From positions 1-46,395 of the forward strand of contig JAAYCL010000013.1 in the NCBI GenBank assembly GCA_012729785.1: a DNA stretch of 46,395 nt. The letters run 5' to 3'. The notes beneath the pieces were generated by a model. It saw nothing but the letters and a program-made list of their open reading frames with translations, had not been told where the DNA came from and did no database searches. This document shows positions 16,101-24,254 of this stretch, in pieces. This DNA comes from Chlamydiota bacterium. GTDB lineage: Bacteria; Auribacterota; Tritonobacteria; UBA1439. Each line of letters opens with the position of its first letter. Position 1 is the first letter of the stretch. Position numbers and translations under genes: made by a program.

Positions 16101-16201
16101 CCCTCGGATTCGTGCAAAAGCCGTTCGAGCACGCCGCGCTCGCGGCCCGTATCCACGAGATCCTCGGCCCGGGGATGCCGGGGGAGGCGGAGGAAAGGTG
16201 A
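13184..16201 (+). CDS. Hybrid PAS-domain sensor histidine kinase with C-terminal receiver
   Basis: 1005 aa. The N-terminus has four or so membrane helices (YALLLITVVPIIIYSAFMI; VAVLLLATMALML; two near 125-165). Three PAS-type segments follow: LPLPMLVLDEAGAIVFSNRA (~230), EERYRSIFNDSPISLWMED (~345) and LFKAILLVLSPDGRVQLVNG (~507). The kinase core has H640 in GTLAGGIAHDFNNLLAGIVG, a NLCINACEAMP N-box and DTGVGMD / GNGLGLPMV loops. A receiver ends the protein (ILLVDDETDF, phospho-acceptor D929 in VLLDMVMKG, K in FVQKPFEH). No partner regulator is adjacent, so output probably goes to a distant phosphotransfer protein. It stands alone between a promoter at 13111 and the nusA leader. Confidence 0.9.
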   Translation: MKQGTLKQKSCRGDLSRELGALRHKIQYALLLITVVPIIIYSAFMIRYVPPQTIELFPVAVLLLATMALMLGGTRIILNLVGSVIPSGSDETRARSLARALLRGAGGGSVRRTMVQAVSLIGVIPLLAFGYVVVKYVLPLRTEENIPLIVVSLALVVTLGMLQVYRITYRILSIAADARRVRTESGPPGKDRGRDEISGISKDLGSIAEKLSLRVSEIRRTRAFVERLPLPMLVLDEAGAIVFSNRAAQELLGYGEEELAGREARSLFAEEAETAWLRGEGGGAVRETLWVHRSGATLPVAVRVGPLDDGRCAGGSVLVAIDIAERKRVEDSLRASEERYRSIFNDSPISLWMEDFSAVRGRIDELRRAGVEDFARYFDEHPEEVRGCASRVRIVDVNRTTLAMYEVDRKEELTRDLAGLFSPEMLVTFARELLAVAAGHTRFEGDAVALTRKGRRKQTSLTWTVVPGHESTYGRVLVSIIDITERVRVFAELKRERDTLRKYMDLFKAILLVLSPDGRVQLVNGTGCEILGYPEREIVGSDWVARFIPPRLREEIRGIFIKVIAGDVAMVAQHANLVLTRGGEERLIEWRNTLLDDGSGSIIGMLCSGYDVTEQKRMEEYLFRVRKLESVGTLAGGIAHDFNNLLAGIVGYAYLARGSLSAGSRAAADLDAIERLAMRGSGLTKALLAFAHGGDYHPEPLDANRCVEEVLPAIRGTAGHGIECKMELAPSLPHVFVDRSQFRQCLANLCINACEAMPGGGTLTVRTGRVSSDAAFLAAHPGVDGRTFVAVAVSDTGVGMDAATKARIFDPFFTTKDNKTGNGLGLPMVHGIAERAGGILEVESAPGKGSTFTLYIPVREGGIAQEAPARVPAAGGKTILLVDDETDFRNCAARWLARLGYRVIEASSGEAAVEIFETRKDEVGLVLLDMVMKGAGGAETFRELRSRNPGLRVLICSGYALDATCRDLISNGALGFVQKPFEHAALAARIHEILGPGMPGEAEER

Positions 16202-16278
16202 AGGCGCGACCCGGGGAGATATCGCTTATTTTTCTGTCAGTCAACTGATTCCGCGTTGTACAAATCGGGTTTTTGCTG

Positions 16279-16307
16279 TTGACGCCGGGCGCACTTTATT
16301 ATAAGGT
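16279..16307 (+). promoter_or_regulatory. Candidate promoter of the nusA operon
   Basis: TTGACG at 16279-16284 followed by an AT-rich TATTATAAGGT stretch; TAAGGT (16302-16307) gives a 17-nt spacer and TATAAG (16300-16305) a 15-nt spacer. The AT-rich patch stands out in this GC-rich neighbourhood. Confidence 0.55.
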
Positions 16308-16335
16308 AAGCTCGAATCTGCGCCGGGTCCTCCAG

Positions 16336-16362
16336 AGTGGGTACCTACCCACTTTTTTTTTT
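16336..16362 (+). terminator. Terminator in the nusA leader (likely attenuator)
   Basis: AGTGGGTA-CC-TACCCACT is a perfect dyad followed by ten T. It lies ~30 nt after the candidate promoter and 117 nt before nusA. If the promoter is real, most transcripts would stop here unless read-through occurs, which fits autoregulation of NusA, itself a termination factor. It could also simply end the hybrid-kinase transcript. Confidence 0.8.
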
Positions 16363-16478
16363 GATACCGCGCGGACGGGCGGATCATCCGGAAGGCGCCC
16401 GGCCGGCGACCGGCGCGGCCGTTTGACGACCATGCTGCGGGTCCCGCGCCCGGCGCGCGGGAGAGGGAGGTCACGACA

Positions 16479-18032
16479 ATGAATGGCGAACTGCTGGCCG
16501 TTTTCGAATATCTCGAGCGGGAAAGGGGAATCAGCCGGGACGTGCTCATCGAGGCGGTGGAGAGTTCGCTGCTCTCCGCGGCCCGGAAGGGGGTCGAGCA
16601 GGCCAAGAACCTCCGGGTGGAGATAGACCGGGAGACCGGCGCCGTCCGGGCGTTCGCCGAGATGCGCGTCGTCGAGACGGTCTCGTCCAAGGACGAGGAG
16701 ATCACCCTCGAGGAGGCGCGCAAGACCGATCCCGAGGCGAAGATCGGCGACTCCGTCTCCGTGGAGATCCTCACGAAGAACCTCGGGCGCATCGCCGCCC
16801 AGAGCGCCAAGCAGGTCATCATCCAGCGCATCCGCGAGGCGGAGAACAAGATCGTCTACAACGAGTACAAGGACCGCGTCGGCGACATCATCACCGCGGT
16901 GGTCCGGCGCTACGAGCGGGGGAACGTCATCCTCGACCTCGGGAAGACCGAGGCGGTGCTTCCGGCGAAGGAGCAGTGCCCGCGCGAGAGCTACGGCCTG
17001 GGGAGGAGATACAAGGTCTACGTCGCGGAGGTGCGCGAGGGCGCCAAGGGCCCCGAGATCATCGTCTCGCGGAGCCATGACGAACTGCTCCGAAAGCTGT
17101 TCGAGCTCGAGGTCCCCGAGATCGGCGAGGGGAGCGTACAGATCAGGGGGATCGCCCGTGATCCCGGCTACCGCGCCAAGATGGCGGTGAGCTCCGCCAG
17201 CGACAAGGTCGACCCGGTGGGGGCCTGCGTCGGCATGCGCGGCGCGCGGGTGAAGGACGTGGTCCACGAGCTCAACGGGGAGCGGGTGGATATCATCCGG
17301 TGGAACGAGGATCCCGTGGTTTTCCTCACCAACGCCCTGAGACCGGCGCGTCCGAGGGAGATCCGGATCGTCGCCGAGGGCCGCGCCGAGATCATCGTCG
17401 ACGACGACCAGTTCGCCCTGGCGGTGGGGAAGAAGGGCCAGGGTATACGGCTGGTGTCGAAGCTGACCGGATGGAACGTCGACATCAAGAAGGCCGGCGA
17501 CATCGCGCGGGAGGAGCAGGAGGCGGAGGTCCCGGTGCGGGATCTGGGGGGGCTCGCCCCCAAGGTCGTCGCCGCGCTCGAGGAGCACGGTTACACGACG
17601 GTGGGCGCCCTCAGGAAGGCGGATATCAAGAAGCTTCTCGAGATCCCCGGGATCGGCGACAAGACGGCGCAGAAGATCGTGCATGCGGCGGCCGAGTTCC
17701 GCTTCCCCGAGCCCGAACCCGCCCCCGTGGAGCCCGCAACGGGGCCCGCGGACGAGGGGGCCGCCGCGGAATCGACTGGCGGAGACGCCGTTTCGGCGCC
17801 CGCCGCGGAGGAGTCGGCGGACGGGGAACCGCCCGCGGAGGGAGGCGCCGAGAGGCCGGCGGAGGGCATCCAGGAGGAAGGCGCGAGGCAGGGCGCCGCC
17901 GTTCCGGATGAGACCGAACTGACGGATGCATCCGCTCCCGCGGAGTCGGGCGAGGCGGCCGGAGACGGCGGCCCCGCGGACAAGGCGGGAGAGGACGCTT
18001 CAAACGAGAGAGGCGTGAGTGATGCGGGCTGA
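16479..18032 (+). CDS. nusA: Transcription termination/antitermination factor NusA
   Basis: 517 aa. NusA binds RNA polymerase and RNA to modulate pausing, termination and antitermination. Order: N-terminal polymerase-binding domain (ELLAVFEYLERERGISRDVLIEAVE), S1 domain (~135-200, GDIITAVVRRYERGNVILDLG), two KH domains (PVGACVGMRGARVKDVVHEL with the GxxG loop, and FALAVGKKGQGIRLVSKLTG), then a helix-hairpin-helix segment (KKLLEIPGIGDKTAQKIV). The last ~110 residues are a low-complexity Ala/Glu/Pro tail not needed for the core. It heads the nusA-infB operon; rimP is not next to it. RBS GAGGGAGG before ATG. Confidence 0.97.
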   Translation: MNGELLAVFEYLERERGISRDVLIEAVESSLLSAARKGVEQAKNLRVEIDRETGAVRAFAEMRVVETVSSKDEEITLEEARKTDPEAKIGDSVSVEILTKNLGRIAAQSAKQVIIQRIREAENKIVYNEYKDRVGDIITAVVRRYERGNVILDLGKTEAVLPAKEQCPRESYGLGRRYKVYVAEVREGAKGPEIIVSRSHDELLRKLFELEVPEIGEGSVQIRGIARDPGYRAKMAVSSASDKVDPVGACVGMRGARVKDVVHELNGERVDIIRWNEDPVVFLTNALRPARPREIRIVAEGRAEIIVDDDQFALAVGKKGQGIRLVSKLTGWNVDIKKAGDIAREEQEAEVPVRDLGGLAPKVVAALEEHGYTTVGALRKADIKKLLEIPGIGDKTAQKIVHAAAEFRFPEPEPAPVEPATGPADEGAAAESTGGDAVSAPAAEESADGEPPAEGGAERPAEGIQEEGARQGAAVPDETELTDASAPAESGEAAGDGGPADKAGEDASNERGVSDAG

Positions 18033-18072
18033 GACAGCCGTCCGCTGATCCGGCGAAGGGGAGGGGCGTAAC

Positions 18073-20286
18073 GTGCGCGTGAGAATATACGATCTGGCCA
18101 GGGAGCTAGGCGTCGAAAACAAGGATGTCATCGCGCGCCTTGCCGCGATGGGCGTCGCGGTCAAGAGCCACTCCAGCAGCATCGACGAGGAGACCGCCGC
18201 CCGCCTGCGCGCGGCCTACGCCTCTCCCGCCGGCCCGAAACCCGCGGCGCCCGCAAAGCCTGCGGCGCCCGCGAAACCCGCCCCCCCGAAGGCCCCGGGC
18301 GCCAAGCCCGCGGCGCCCGCGAAGCCCGCCCCTGCAAAAACCCCGGCCGCTCCGGCAGCCGCAAAGGCTCCGGCCGCCAAGCCCGCGGCGCCCGCGAAGC
18401 CTGCACCTGCAAAAACCCCGGCCGCTCCGGCAGCCGCAAAGGCTCCGGCCGCCAAGCCCGCGGCGCCCGCGAAGCCTGCACCTGCAAAAACCCCGGCCGC
18501 TCCGGCCGCCAAGCCGGCCGCTGCTCAGGCGCCTGCCGCGCCGCTCCGCCCGGTCAGCGTTTCGATGCCCATGAACGTGCGCGCGCTCGCGGAGGCGATC
18601 TCGGTCAAGCCCGAGGAGCTGATCCGCACGCTCATGAAGTTCGGCGTGATGGCCTCGATCAACCAGAATCTTGACGCCGCGACGATAGAGGTCGTCGCGC
18701 ACGAGCACGGTGTCGCGGTGGAGTTCGCCGCCGCCCCGGCGTCCGGCGAGGAGGAGTTCAAGGACGACCCGAAGGATCTCGTCCCGCGGGCCCCCGTGGT
18801 CACCTTCATGGGGCACATCGACCACGGCAAGACCTCGCTCCTGGACGCGATCCGCAAGAGCAAGGTCGTGCACGAGGAGTCCGGCGGCATCACCCAGCAC
18901 ATCGGCGCATACGAGGCGGCGCTGCCGAAGGGCCGCATCACCTTCCTCGACACCCCCGGCCACGAGACGTTCACCGCGATGCGCGCGCGCGGCGCCGACA
19001 TCACCGACATCGCCGTGCTCGTCGTCGCCGCGGACGACGGCGTGATGCCCCAGACGCGCGAGGCGATCGACCACGCCCGCGCCGCCGAGGTGCCGCTGAT
19101 GGTCGCGGTGAACAAGATCGACAAGCCGGGCGCCCAGCCCGAGAAGGTCCGGCGGCAGCTGATGGAGGCCGGCTTCAGCCCCGAGGAGTACGGCGGCCAG
19201 ACGATCTTCTGCGACGTCTCCGCGGTCACCGGGGCGGGGCTCGATCATCTGCTCGAGATGATCCTGCTCCAGGCCGAGATCCTGGAGCTCAAGGCCAACC
19301 CCACCGCCGCCGCGCGCGCCGTGGTCATCGAGGCGCAGATGGACAAGGAGCGCGGGGCGGTCGCGACGGTCCTTGTCCGGCGCGGGACGCTGCGGGTGGG
19401 CGATCCGGTCGTTTGCGGGACCTGCGCCGGCAGGATCAAGGCGCTCTTCGACTACCGCGGCGCGAGGATCCGCGAGGCGGGGCCCGCGAAGCCGGTCGAG
19501 GTCCTCGGGCTCGGCGGGGTGTGCGAGCCCGGCAGCGAACTGCGCGCGGTCGAGAGTGAGCGCGCGGCGAAGGAGATCGCCGCCGAGCGGCGTCTCGCGT
19601 CGGCGTCCGCCGGCGCCGTCCAGGGCAAGATGACCCTCGAGGATCTGTTCACCAAGATCGCGGCCGGCAAGGCCAAGGAGCTGCGGCTCATCCTGAAGGG
19701 CGACGTGCAGGGGTCGGTGGAGGCGCTCGGCGACGCGTTGCGCAAGCTCGCCACCGCCCAGGTCGCCGTCAAAACGCTCCGCTGCGCGGTGGGGGACATC
19801 AACGAGAGCGACGTGATGCTCGCCTCCGCCTCGGACGCCGTGATCATAGGGTTCCACACGCGCATCGACGTCGACGCGAAGGAGCTGAGCCGCCGGGAGA
19901 GCGTGGAGATCAAGCTCTACGACGTCATCTACGAGGCGATCGAGGACGTCAGGAAGGCGATGGAGGGGCTGCTCGAGCCCGCGATCCGCGAGACGGTGAT
20001 CGGCCGCGCCGAGGTGAAACAGCTCTTCAAGGCCGTGAAGGGGGACCCGATCGCCGGCTGCATGGTCGTGGATGGCAAGGTGCTCGAGAACGCGCGCGCG
20101 CGCGTCATCCGGGGGGAGAAGATCGTCCACGAGGGCACCATCCTGTCCCTGCGCCGGTTCAAGGACCAGGTCAGGGAGGTGAAGAGCGGGACGGAGTGCG
20201 GTATCCGCCTCGCCAACCTGAAGGACCTCCGCGAGGGGGACGTCATCGAAGTGTACAGGATGGAGAAGATCCCGCAGAAGCTCTGA
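18073..20286 (+). CDS. infB: Translation initiation factor IF-2
   Basis: 737 aa, GTG start with a GGGGAGGGGCG region upstream. IF-2 is the GTPase that brings initiator tRNA to the 30S subunit. An N-terminal IF2_N-like segment ([20 protein letters not shown]) is followed by an Ala/Pro/Lys linker with a 25-residue tandem repeat, a second IF2_N segment ([19 protein letters not shown]), then the G domain: G1 [13 protein letters not shown]2 region [12 protein letters not shown]3 DTPGHETF, G4 NKID. Beta-barrel domains II and IV and the IF2 domain III follow ([11 protein letters not shown], ending [12 protein letters not shown]). It lies 40 nt after nusA in the same operon. Confidence 0.98.
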   Translation: MRVRIYDLARELGVENKDVIARLAAMGVAVKSHSSSIDEETAARLRAAYASPAGPKPAAPAKPAAPAKPAPPKAPGAKPAAPAKPAPAKTPAAPAAAKAPAAKPAAPAKPAPAKTPAAPAAAKAPAAKPAAPAKPAPAKTPAAPAAKPAAAQAPAAPLRPVSVSMPMNVRALAEAISVKPEELIRTLMKFGVMASINQNLDAATIEVVAHEHGVAVEFAAAPASGEEEFKDDPKDLVPRAPVVTFMGHIDHGKTSLLDAIRKSKVVHEESGGITQHIGAYEAALPKGRITFLDTPGHETFTAMRARGADITDIAVLVVAADDGVMPQTREAIDHARAAEVPLMVAVNKIDKPGAQPEKVRRQLMEAGFSPEEYGGQTIFCDVSAVTGAGLDHLLEMILLQAEILELKANPTAAARAVVIEAQMDKERGAVATVLVRRGTLRVGDPVVCGTCAGRIKALFDYRGARIREAGPAKPVEVLGLGGVCEPGSELRAVESERAAKEIAAERRLASASAGAVQGKMTLEDLFTKIAAGKAKELRLILKGDVQGSVEALGDALRKLATAQVAVKTLRCAVGDINESDVMLASASDAVIIGFHTRIDVDAKELSRRESVEIKLYDVIYEAIEDVRKAMEGLLEPAIRETVIGRAEVKQLFKAVKGDPIAGCMVVDGKVLENARARVIRGEKIVHEGTILSLRRFKDQVREVKSGTECGIRLANLKDLREGDVIEVYRMEKIPQKL
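18307..18510 (+). repeat. 75-bp in-frame tandem repeat in infB linker
   Basis: Two full units (18307-18381, 18382-18456) and a partial third (18457-18510) encode the 25-residue motif beginning [16 protein letters not shown]. The DNA copies are nearly identical. Such linker repeats are prone to length variation without harming the factor. Confidence 0.9.
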
Positions 20287-20404
20287 CCGGACGCGAAGCG
20301 GGGGCCCGTTTCCCCCTCCCCGCCGTCCGGCTTCCAGGGACCGGGCGTAGCGTGCCGGCTTTTCCGCACGACGCCTCGCGCGTCCGACGTTCACCCCGGG
20401 CACC

Positions 20405-20686
20405 ATGGTCATCGGCGTACTCGAGATGCAGCTCAGCATGCCGGGCAACCGGTCCCTCAAGGACAAGCGGCAGGTCCTGAAATCGGTGAAGGACCGGGTC
20501 CGCGCCGCCTTCAACGTCTCGATCGCCGAGGTCGCCGAGCAGGAACGATGGTGCGCGGCGCACCTGGCGGCGGCGACGGTGGCGCCGGACCGCGAGCGCG
20601 CGCACGCCGTGCTCGAGGCGGTCGCCCGCATGGTGGAGCGCAGAGGCGACGCGGTGCTCGCGGGGTACTGTATCCAGATGCTGTGA
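20405..20686 (+). CDS. DUF503 family protein (YlxP-like)
   Basis: 93 aa. It matches the small DUF503/YlxP family often found between infB and rbfA: MVIGVLEMQLSMPGNRSLKDKRQVLKSVKDRV..., FNVSIAEVAEQE. The fold is a small alpha-beta dimer; the role is thought to relate to ribosome or translation functions but is not firmly known. It sits 118 nt after infB and about 50 nt before rbfA, the conserved gene order. Confidence 0.88.
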   Translation: MVIGVLEMQLSMPGNRSLKDKRQVLKSVKDRVRAAFNVSIAEVAEQERWCAAHLAAATVAPDRERAHAVLEAVARMVERRGDAVLAGYCIQML

Positions 20687-20736
20687 GGGCGGACGCGGGA
20701 TATGAGACGGGATCGTCGTCTCACGGGGACCAGGGC

Positions 20737-21096
20737 ATGGCCAGCCGCAGGATGGAGCGCGTCGAACAGCTTCTGAAGGAGAGTCTCGGCTTCATCTTCC
20801 AGCGGGGGCTGAAGGACCCGCGTATCGGGTTCGTCACCGTGACGGGGGTGCGGGCGAGCGCGGACCTCTCGCACGCGAAGGTGTACCTCAGCGTGATGGG
20901 GACGGAGAAGCAGAAGGCGGAGACGATGGAGGGGGTCGCAAGCGCCGCGGGCTACATCCAGCGCATGCTCGCCGCGCAGGTGCGCCTGCGGTACATCCCG
21001 CACCTTGATTTCTTCATCGACGACTCCACGGACCGGGGGTTCCACATACAGGAGATTCTCGACAAGATCGAGGCGGAGAGGAACGATGGCGCCTGA
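20737..21096 (+). CDS. rbfA: 30S ribosome-binding factor RbfA
   Basis: 119 aa. RbfA is a cold-shock-related factor that binds the 30S subunit and helps 16S rRNA 5'-end maturation. The sequence has the typical KH-like features: RRMERVEQLLKESLGFIFQR, DPRIGFVTVTGVRASADLSHAKVYLSV and RYIPHLDFFIDDSTDRG. The start at 20737 (MASRRME) is preferred to upstream in-frame codons that lie within the shadow of the DUF503 gene. Its stop overlaps the next gene's start by 11 nt. Confidence 0.95.
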   Translation: MASRRMERVEQLLKESLGFIFQRGLKDPRIGFVTVTGVRASADLSHAKVYLSVMGTEKQKAETMEGVASAAGYIQRMLAAQVRLRYIPHLDFFIDDSTDRGFHIQEILDKIEAERNDGA

Positions 21097-22123
21097 ATCC
21101 CCGGCGCGCCGGATCGCGCGACTGCTGCGTGCCCGCCGGTCGTTCCTCGTCTGCGGGCATATCCGCCCCGACGCCGACTGCATCGGCTCGCAGCTCGCCC
21201 TCGCCCGCGTCCTCTCCGCGATGGGGAAGCAGGTTGTCGTCTGGCTCGCCGACCCCGTCCCGGAACAGTGCCGGTTCCTCCCCGGCAGCGCGGGGATACG
21301 CCTCCCCGACGACCGGGAAGACCCCCCGGGCGAACTCGCCGTCGTCCTCGACACCCCGAATCCGGATCGGCTCGGCCGGATCGCGGGGCGCGTGCTCGCG
21401 ATGCCCGCGGTGGTGAATATCGACCACCACCCGAGCAACATCCGGTGGGGCGACCCGCACTGGGTCGAGCCGGGGATGGCGGCCACCGCCGAGTTCATCT
21501 ACCTCCTCGCCAAGGAGCTCGGGGTTTCGATCGATCGCGATATCGCCGTCTGTCTCTACGCGGGGATCGTCACCGACACCGGGCGGTTCTCCTACGACAA
21601 CACGACGCCGTTCACGCACCGGGTGGCTGCGGAGCTCGTCGAACGGGGCGCGGATCCGCACGAGACGTACGAGCGCCTCTATGCCTCCCACCCCCCCCGC
21701 CGGATGCGGCTGCTCGCGCGGGTGTTGGAGGGGCTCCGGGTGGATCCAGACGGGGCGTTCGCCCGGCTTTGGATCCGGCGCCGCATGTACGAGGAGAGCG
21801 GCGCGGGTCCGGAGGACGCGGACGGGTTCATCAACTTCGCGCGCGATCTCGACGGCGTCCGGGTGGCGGCGCTCTTCGAGGAGACGGCCGGGGGCGGCGT
21901 CCGCGTGAGCCTCCGGTCGCGCGACGCGGCGGTCGACGTGAACGAGCTTGCCGCCCGGTACGGCGGGGGCGGGCACCCCGGCGCGGCCGGGGCGAACGTC
22001 GCGGGCGAGCCGGAGGAGATCGAGCGGAGGGTCTGCGGGGATGTCAGGGCCGCACTCGCCCGCCCCGGAGGAACCGGGCGGGATACTCATCGTGGCGAAG
22101 CCGGCGGGGCCGACGTCGCATGA
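21086..22123 (+). CDS. nrnA: DHH-family phosphoesterase, NrnA-like (oligoribonuclease / pAp phosphatase)
   Basis: 345 aa. DHH/DHHA1 enzymes of this type degrade nano-RNA and 3'-phosphoadenosine-5'-phosphate with Mn2+. Motifs: CGHIRPDADCIGSQLAL (the H..PD.D metal site; Ile replaces the more usual Asn/Glu), VVLDTPNPDR, and the namesake VVNIDHHPSNIRWG. CLYAGIVTDTGRFSY follows, and the C-terminal DHHA1 domain has GGGGHPGAAG. The start overlaps rbfA by 11 nt and its end overlaps truB by 83 nt, so the genes are tightly coupled. Confidence 0.9.
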   Translation: MAPESPARRIARLLRARRSFLVCGHIRPDADCIGSQLALARVLSAMGKQVVVWLADPVPEQCRFLPGSAGIRLPDDREDPPGELAVVLDTPNPDRLGRIAGRVLAMPAVVNIDHHPSNIRWGDPHWVEPGMAATAEFIYLLAKELGVSIDRDIAVCLYAGIVTDTGRFSYDNTTPFTHRVAAELVERGADPHETYERLYASHPPRRMRLLARVLEGLRVDPDGAFARLWIRRRMYEESGAGPEDADGFINFARDLDGVRVAALFEETAGGGVRVSLRSRDAAVDVNELAARYGGGGHPGAAGANVAGEPEEIERRVCGDVRAALARPGGTGRDTHRGEAGGADVA

Positions 22124-22766
22124 CGTCGTGGCGCGCGTGCGGAGCCGATTCCGGTTCCGTAAGGTCGGCCACGCGGGGACGCTCGACCCGTCCGCCGAGG
22201 GGGTCCTGATCCTCGGCCTCGGGCGGCGGGCGACGCGGCGGCTCGGCTTCTACCAGGGGCTGGGGAAGGAGTACCTCGCCTCGCTCGAGCTCGGGGTCAG
22301 CACCGACACCCAGGACGCCGACGGCGAGGTCACGGCGCGCGGCGAATGGCGCGGGGTGACCGAGGAGGCGCTGCGCGGTGCGCTCGCGGTGCTCGCCGGG
22401 GCGCGGATGCAGGTGCCGCCGATGTTCTCGGCGCTGAAGCGGAAGGGGGAGCCGCTCTACCGCCTCGCCAGGAGAGGGGTATCGGTCGAGCGGAAGGCGC
22501 GGCCGATCGTCATCGAGGCGCTGGAGCTCGTCGAGTTCGCCCCGCCCGCGGCGCTGCTGCGGGTGCGCTGTTCGAAGGGGACGTACGTCAGGACGCTCTG
22601 CGCGGAGATAGGCGAGGCGCTCGGGTGCGGGGCGCACATGCGGGCGCTGACGCGGACGCGGGTGGGAGAATTCACGCTGGAGCGGGCGCTCCCCCTCGAC
22701 GCGCTGCTCGCCATGACGCGCGAGGAGATGGAGAAGCGGATGCTTCCCGTCGAGGAGGAGTCGTGA
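22041..22766 (+). CDS. truB: tRNA pseudouridine(55) synthase TruB
   Basis: 241 aa. TruB makes pseudouridine 55 in the T-loop of tRNAs. Motifs: GGILIVAKPAGPTSHDVV, the catalytic HAGTLDPSAEGVLILGLG with its aspartate, EYLASLELGVSTDTQDADG, PPMFSALKRKGEPLYRLAR and CSKGTYVRTLCAEIGEAL. The start at 22041 lies inside the nrnA reading frame (83-nt overlap). A PUA domain is not evident, so this is the short bacterial form. It ends in a GTGA overlap with ribF. Confidence 0.95.
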   Translation: MSGPHSPAPEEPGGILIVAKPAGPTSHDVVARVRSRFRFRKVGHAGTLDPSAEGVLILGLGRRATRRLGFYQGLGKEYLASLELGVSTDTQDADGEVTARGEWRGVTEEALRGALAVLAGARMQVPPMFSALKRKGEPLYRLARRGVSVERKARPIVIEALELVEFAPPAALLRVRCSKGTYVRTLCAEIGEALGCGAHMRALTRTRVGEFTLERALPLDALLAMTREEMEKRMLPVEEES

Positions 22767-23791
22767 GACGCAAGGCGGGAGACGGGGGGACCGTCCCGCG
22801 TCTCCTCCCCTGCGTCCCGCGCGGGCGGGTACGGCCGGCGCGCGGCCTGGACGACCCGGCGCTGCGGAAGGCCGGACGCCTCGTCCTCTCGATCGGGGTC
22901 TACGACGGCGTGCACCTCGGGCACCGGCGCGTGATCGAGACGCTTGTCCGGGAGGCGCGGCGTCTCCGGGCTACGCCCGCGGTGCTCACCTTCGATCCGC
23001 ATCCGAAGGCCCTCCTCGGCACGGGGGCGCCCCCGCTGATCGCCGCGCTCGAGCACCGGATCGCCCTCCTCGGCGCGCTCGGGGCGCGCCTGTGCATCGT
23101 GCTCCCGTTTTCGCCCGAGATCGCCGCGCTCGACGCGTCCGACTTCGTCCGCCGCCTTCTGGCCGCGGCCGATATCGCCGGCATCGTCGTGGGGCCCCGT
23201 TTCGCCTTCGGCCGGCGGAGGGGCGGAGACGTGGCGCTCCTGCGCCGGCTCGGCGAGGCGCACGGCTTCTCGGTCGCCGTGGCGGAGGGGCTGTCGATCG
23301 GGGGGCAGGCGGTCAGCTCCACCGCCATCCGCCGGTTGATCAGGCGCGGCGACCTCGCCGAGGCCTCCCGCCTGCTCGGGAGACCGTATTCGCTGCGCGG
23401 AACCGTGCAACCGGGCAAGGGGATCGGCAGGACGCTGGGTGTGCCCACGGCGAATCTGGCGCTCGAGGGGGTTCTGGCGCCCCCCCCGGGGGTCTACGCC
23501 GCCAGGGTCCTCCTCGGGAAGCGGGTCCGCGACGGGGTGCTCAACGTGGACTTTGGCGGCGCCGTCGAGGTTTACCTGTTCGACTTCAAGGGGGACCTGT
23601 ACGGCAGGACGCTGGAGCTGTTCTTCGGCGGGCGCATCCGCGCCGAGCGGCGGTTCGCCGATCCGAAAGCGCTCGCCCGGCAGATGCAGCGCGACATTGC
23701 ATTTGCGCGGGAAATGCTGCATACTAATGCATTACACAGGGGCGGGTCCCGCGCCCGGCGCGGGAATTCCGCGACACAGTCCCTTCCCTAG
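22763..23791 (+). CDS. ribF: Bifunctional riboflavin kinase / FAD synthetase
   Basis: 342 aa, GTG start overlapping the truB stop by 4 nt, with GAGGAGGAG just upstream. It makes FMN and FAD from riboflavin. N-terminal adenylyltransferase domain: [20 protein letters not shown] (H.GH), [26 protein letters not shown], and ISSTAIR-like [15 protein letters not shown]-terminal kinase domain: [21 protein letters not shown] (the GxPTAN site) and VYAARVLLG. The last ~25 residues (after FAREMLHTN) are unusual and Arg/Gly-rich. Confidence 0.95.
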   Translation: MRRKAGDGGTVPRLLPCVPRGRVRPARGLDDPALRKAGRLVLSIGVYDGVHLGHRRVIETLVREARRLRATPAVLTFDPHPKALLGTGAPPLIAALEHRIALLGALGARLCIVLPFSPEIAALDASDFVRRLLAAADIAGIVVGPRFAFGRRRGGDVALLRRLGEAHGFSVAVAEGLSIGGQAVSSTAIRRLIRRGDLAEASRLLGRPYSLRGTVQPGKGIGRTLGVPTANLALEGVLAPPPGVYAARVLLGKRVRDGVLNVDFGGAVEVYLFDFKGDLYGRTLELFFGGRIRAERRFADPKALARQMQRDIAFAREMLHTNALHRGGSRARRGNSATQSLP

Positions 23792-23853
23792 GCCGGCCGA
23801 GTCGCCGACGGCGGGCGTGGAGAAGGGAGCAACAGGAAGAAGGAGGATTCGCA

Positions 23854-24123
23854 ATGGCGATGGATGCACGCAGGAAGGAGGCTTTGGTAAAGGAGCACCG
23901 CCTCCACGAGACGGATACCGGTTCGGCCGATGTCCAGGTGGCACTGCTCACGGCGAGGATCAACGACCTCGCGCAGCACCTGAAATCGCACGCGAAGGAC
24001 CACAACTCGCGCAGGGGCCTCCTGACGCTGGTCGGAAGGCGGCGCAAGCTGCTCGACTACCTTCATCGGGTGAGCGACGAGCGCTACAAGGCGCTGATCA
24101 AGAAGCTGGAGCTCAGGAAATAA
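23854..24123 (+). CDS. rpsO: 30S ribosomal protein S15
   Basis: 89 aa, full family length. Sequence is plainly S15: [61 protein letters not shown]15 is an early 16S rRNA-binding protein. AGAAGGAGG lies ~6 nt before the ATG. A promoter-like TTGCAT-N17-CATACT (23697-23725) lies inside the end of ribF. It precedes pnp, the conserved rpsO-pnp pair. Confidence 0.98.
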   Translation: MAMDARRKEALVKEHRLHETDTGSADVQVALLTARINDLAQHLKSHAKDHNSRRGLLTLVGRRRKLLDYLHRVSDERYKALIKKLELRK

Positions 24124-24186
24124 CCCGCGCCGCGATGCGTCCGGCGACCGCCGCAGAGGCGGTCAGGCCGGAGGGGCGCGGGTTTT
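24124..24186 (+). terminator. Large compound hairpin between rpsO and pnp
   Basis: Nested arms: CCCGCGCC (24124-24131) with GGCGCGGG (24175-24182); TCCGGC with GCCGGA; GACCGCC with GGCGGTC closing a GCAGA loop. TTTTC follows. It can act as a partial rpsO terminator and as a double-stranded RNase III-type processing site before pnp, as is known for the enterobacterial rpsO-pnp region; that role here is inferred. Confidence 0.75.
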
Positions 24187-24254
24187 CGGTTCGAGGAGGC
24201 CGCGGGGGCGTTGCGCCCCCGGCAATGGGAACGGGAGAGGAGAAAGGTACGTAT

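Noticed and set aside
18307-18510. 75-bp tandem repeat considered as a minisatellite or CRISPR-like array
   Set aside because: It is in frame and encodes the known Ala/Pro/Lys linker of IF-2; units have no spacers.
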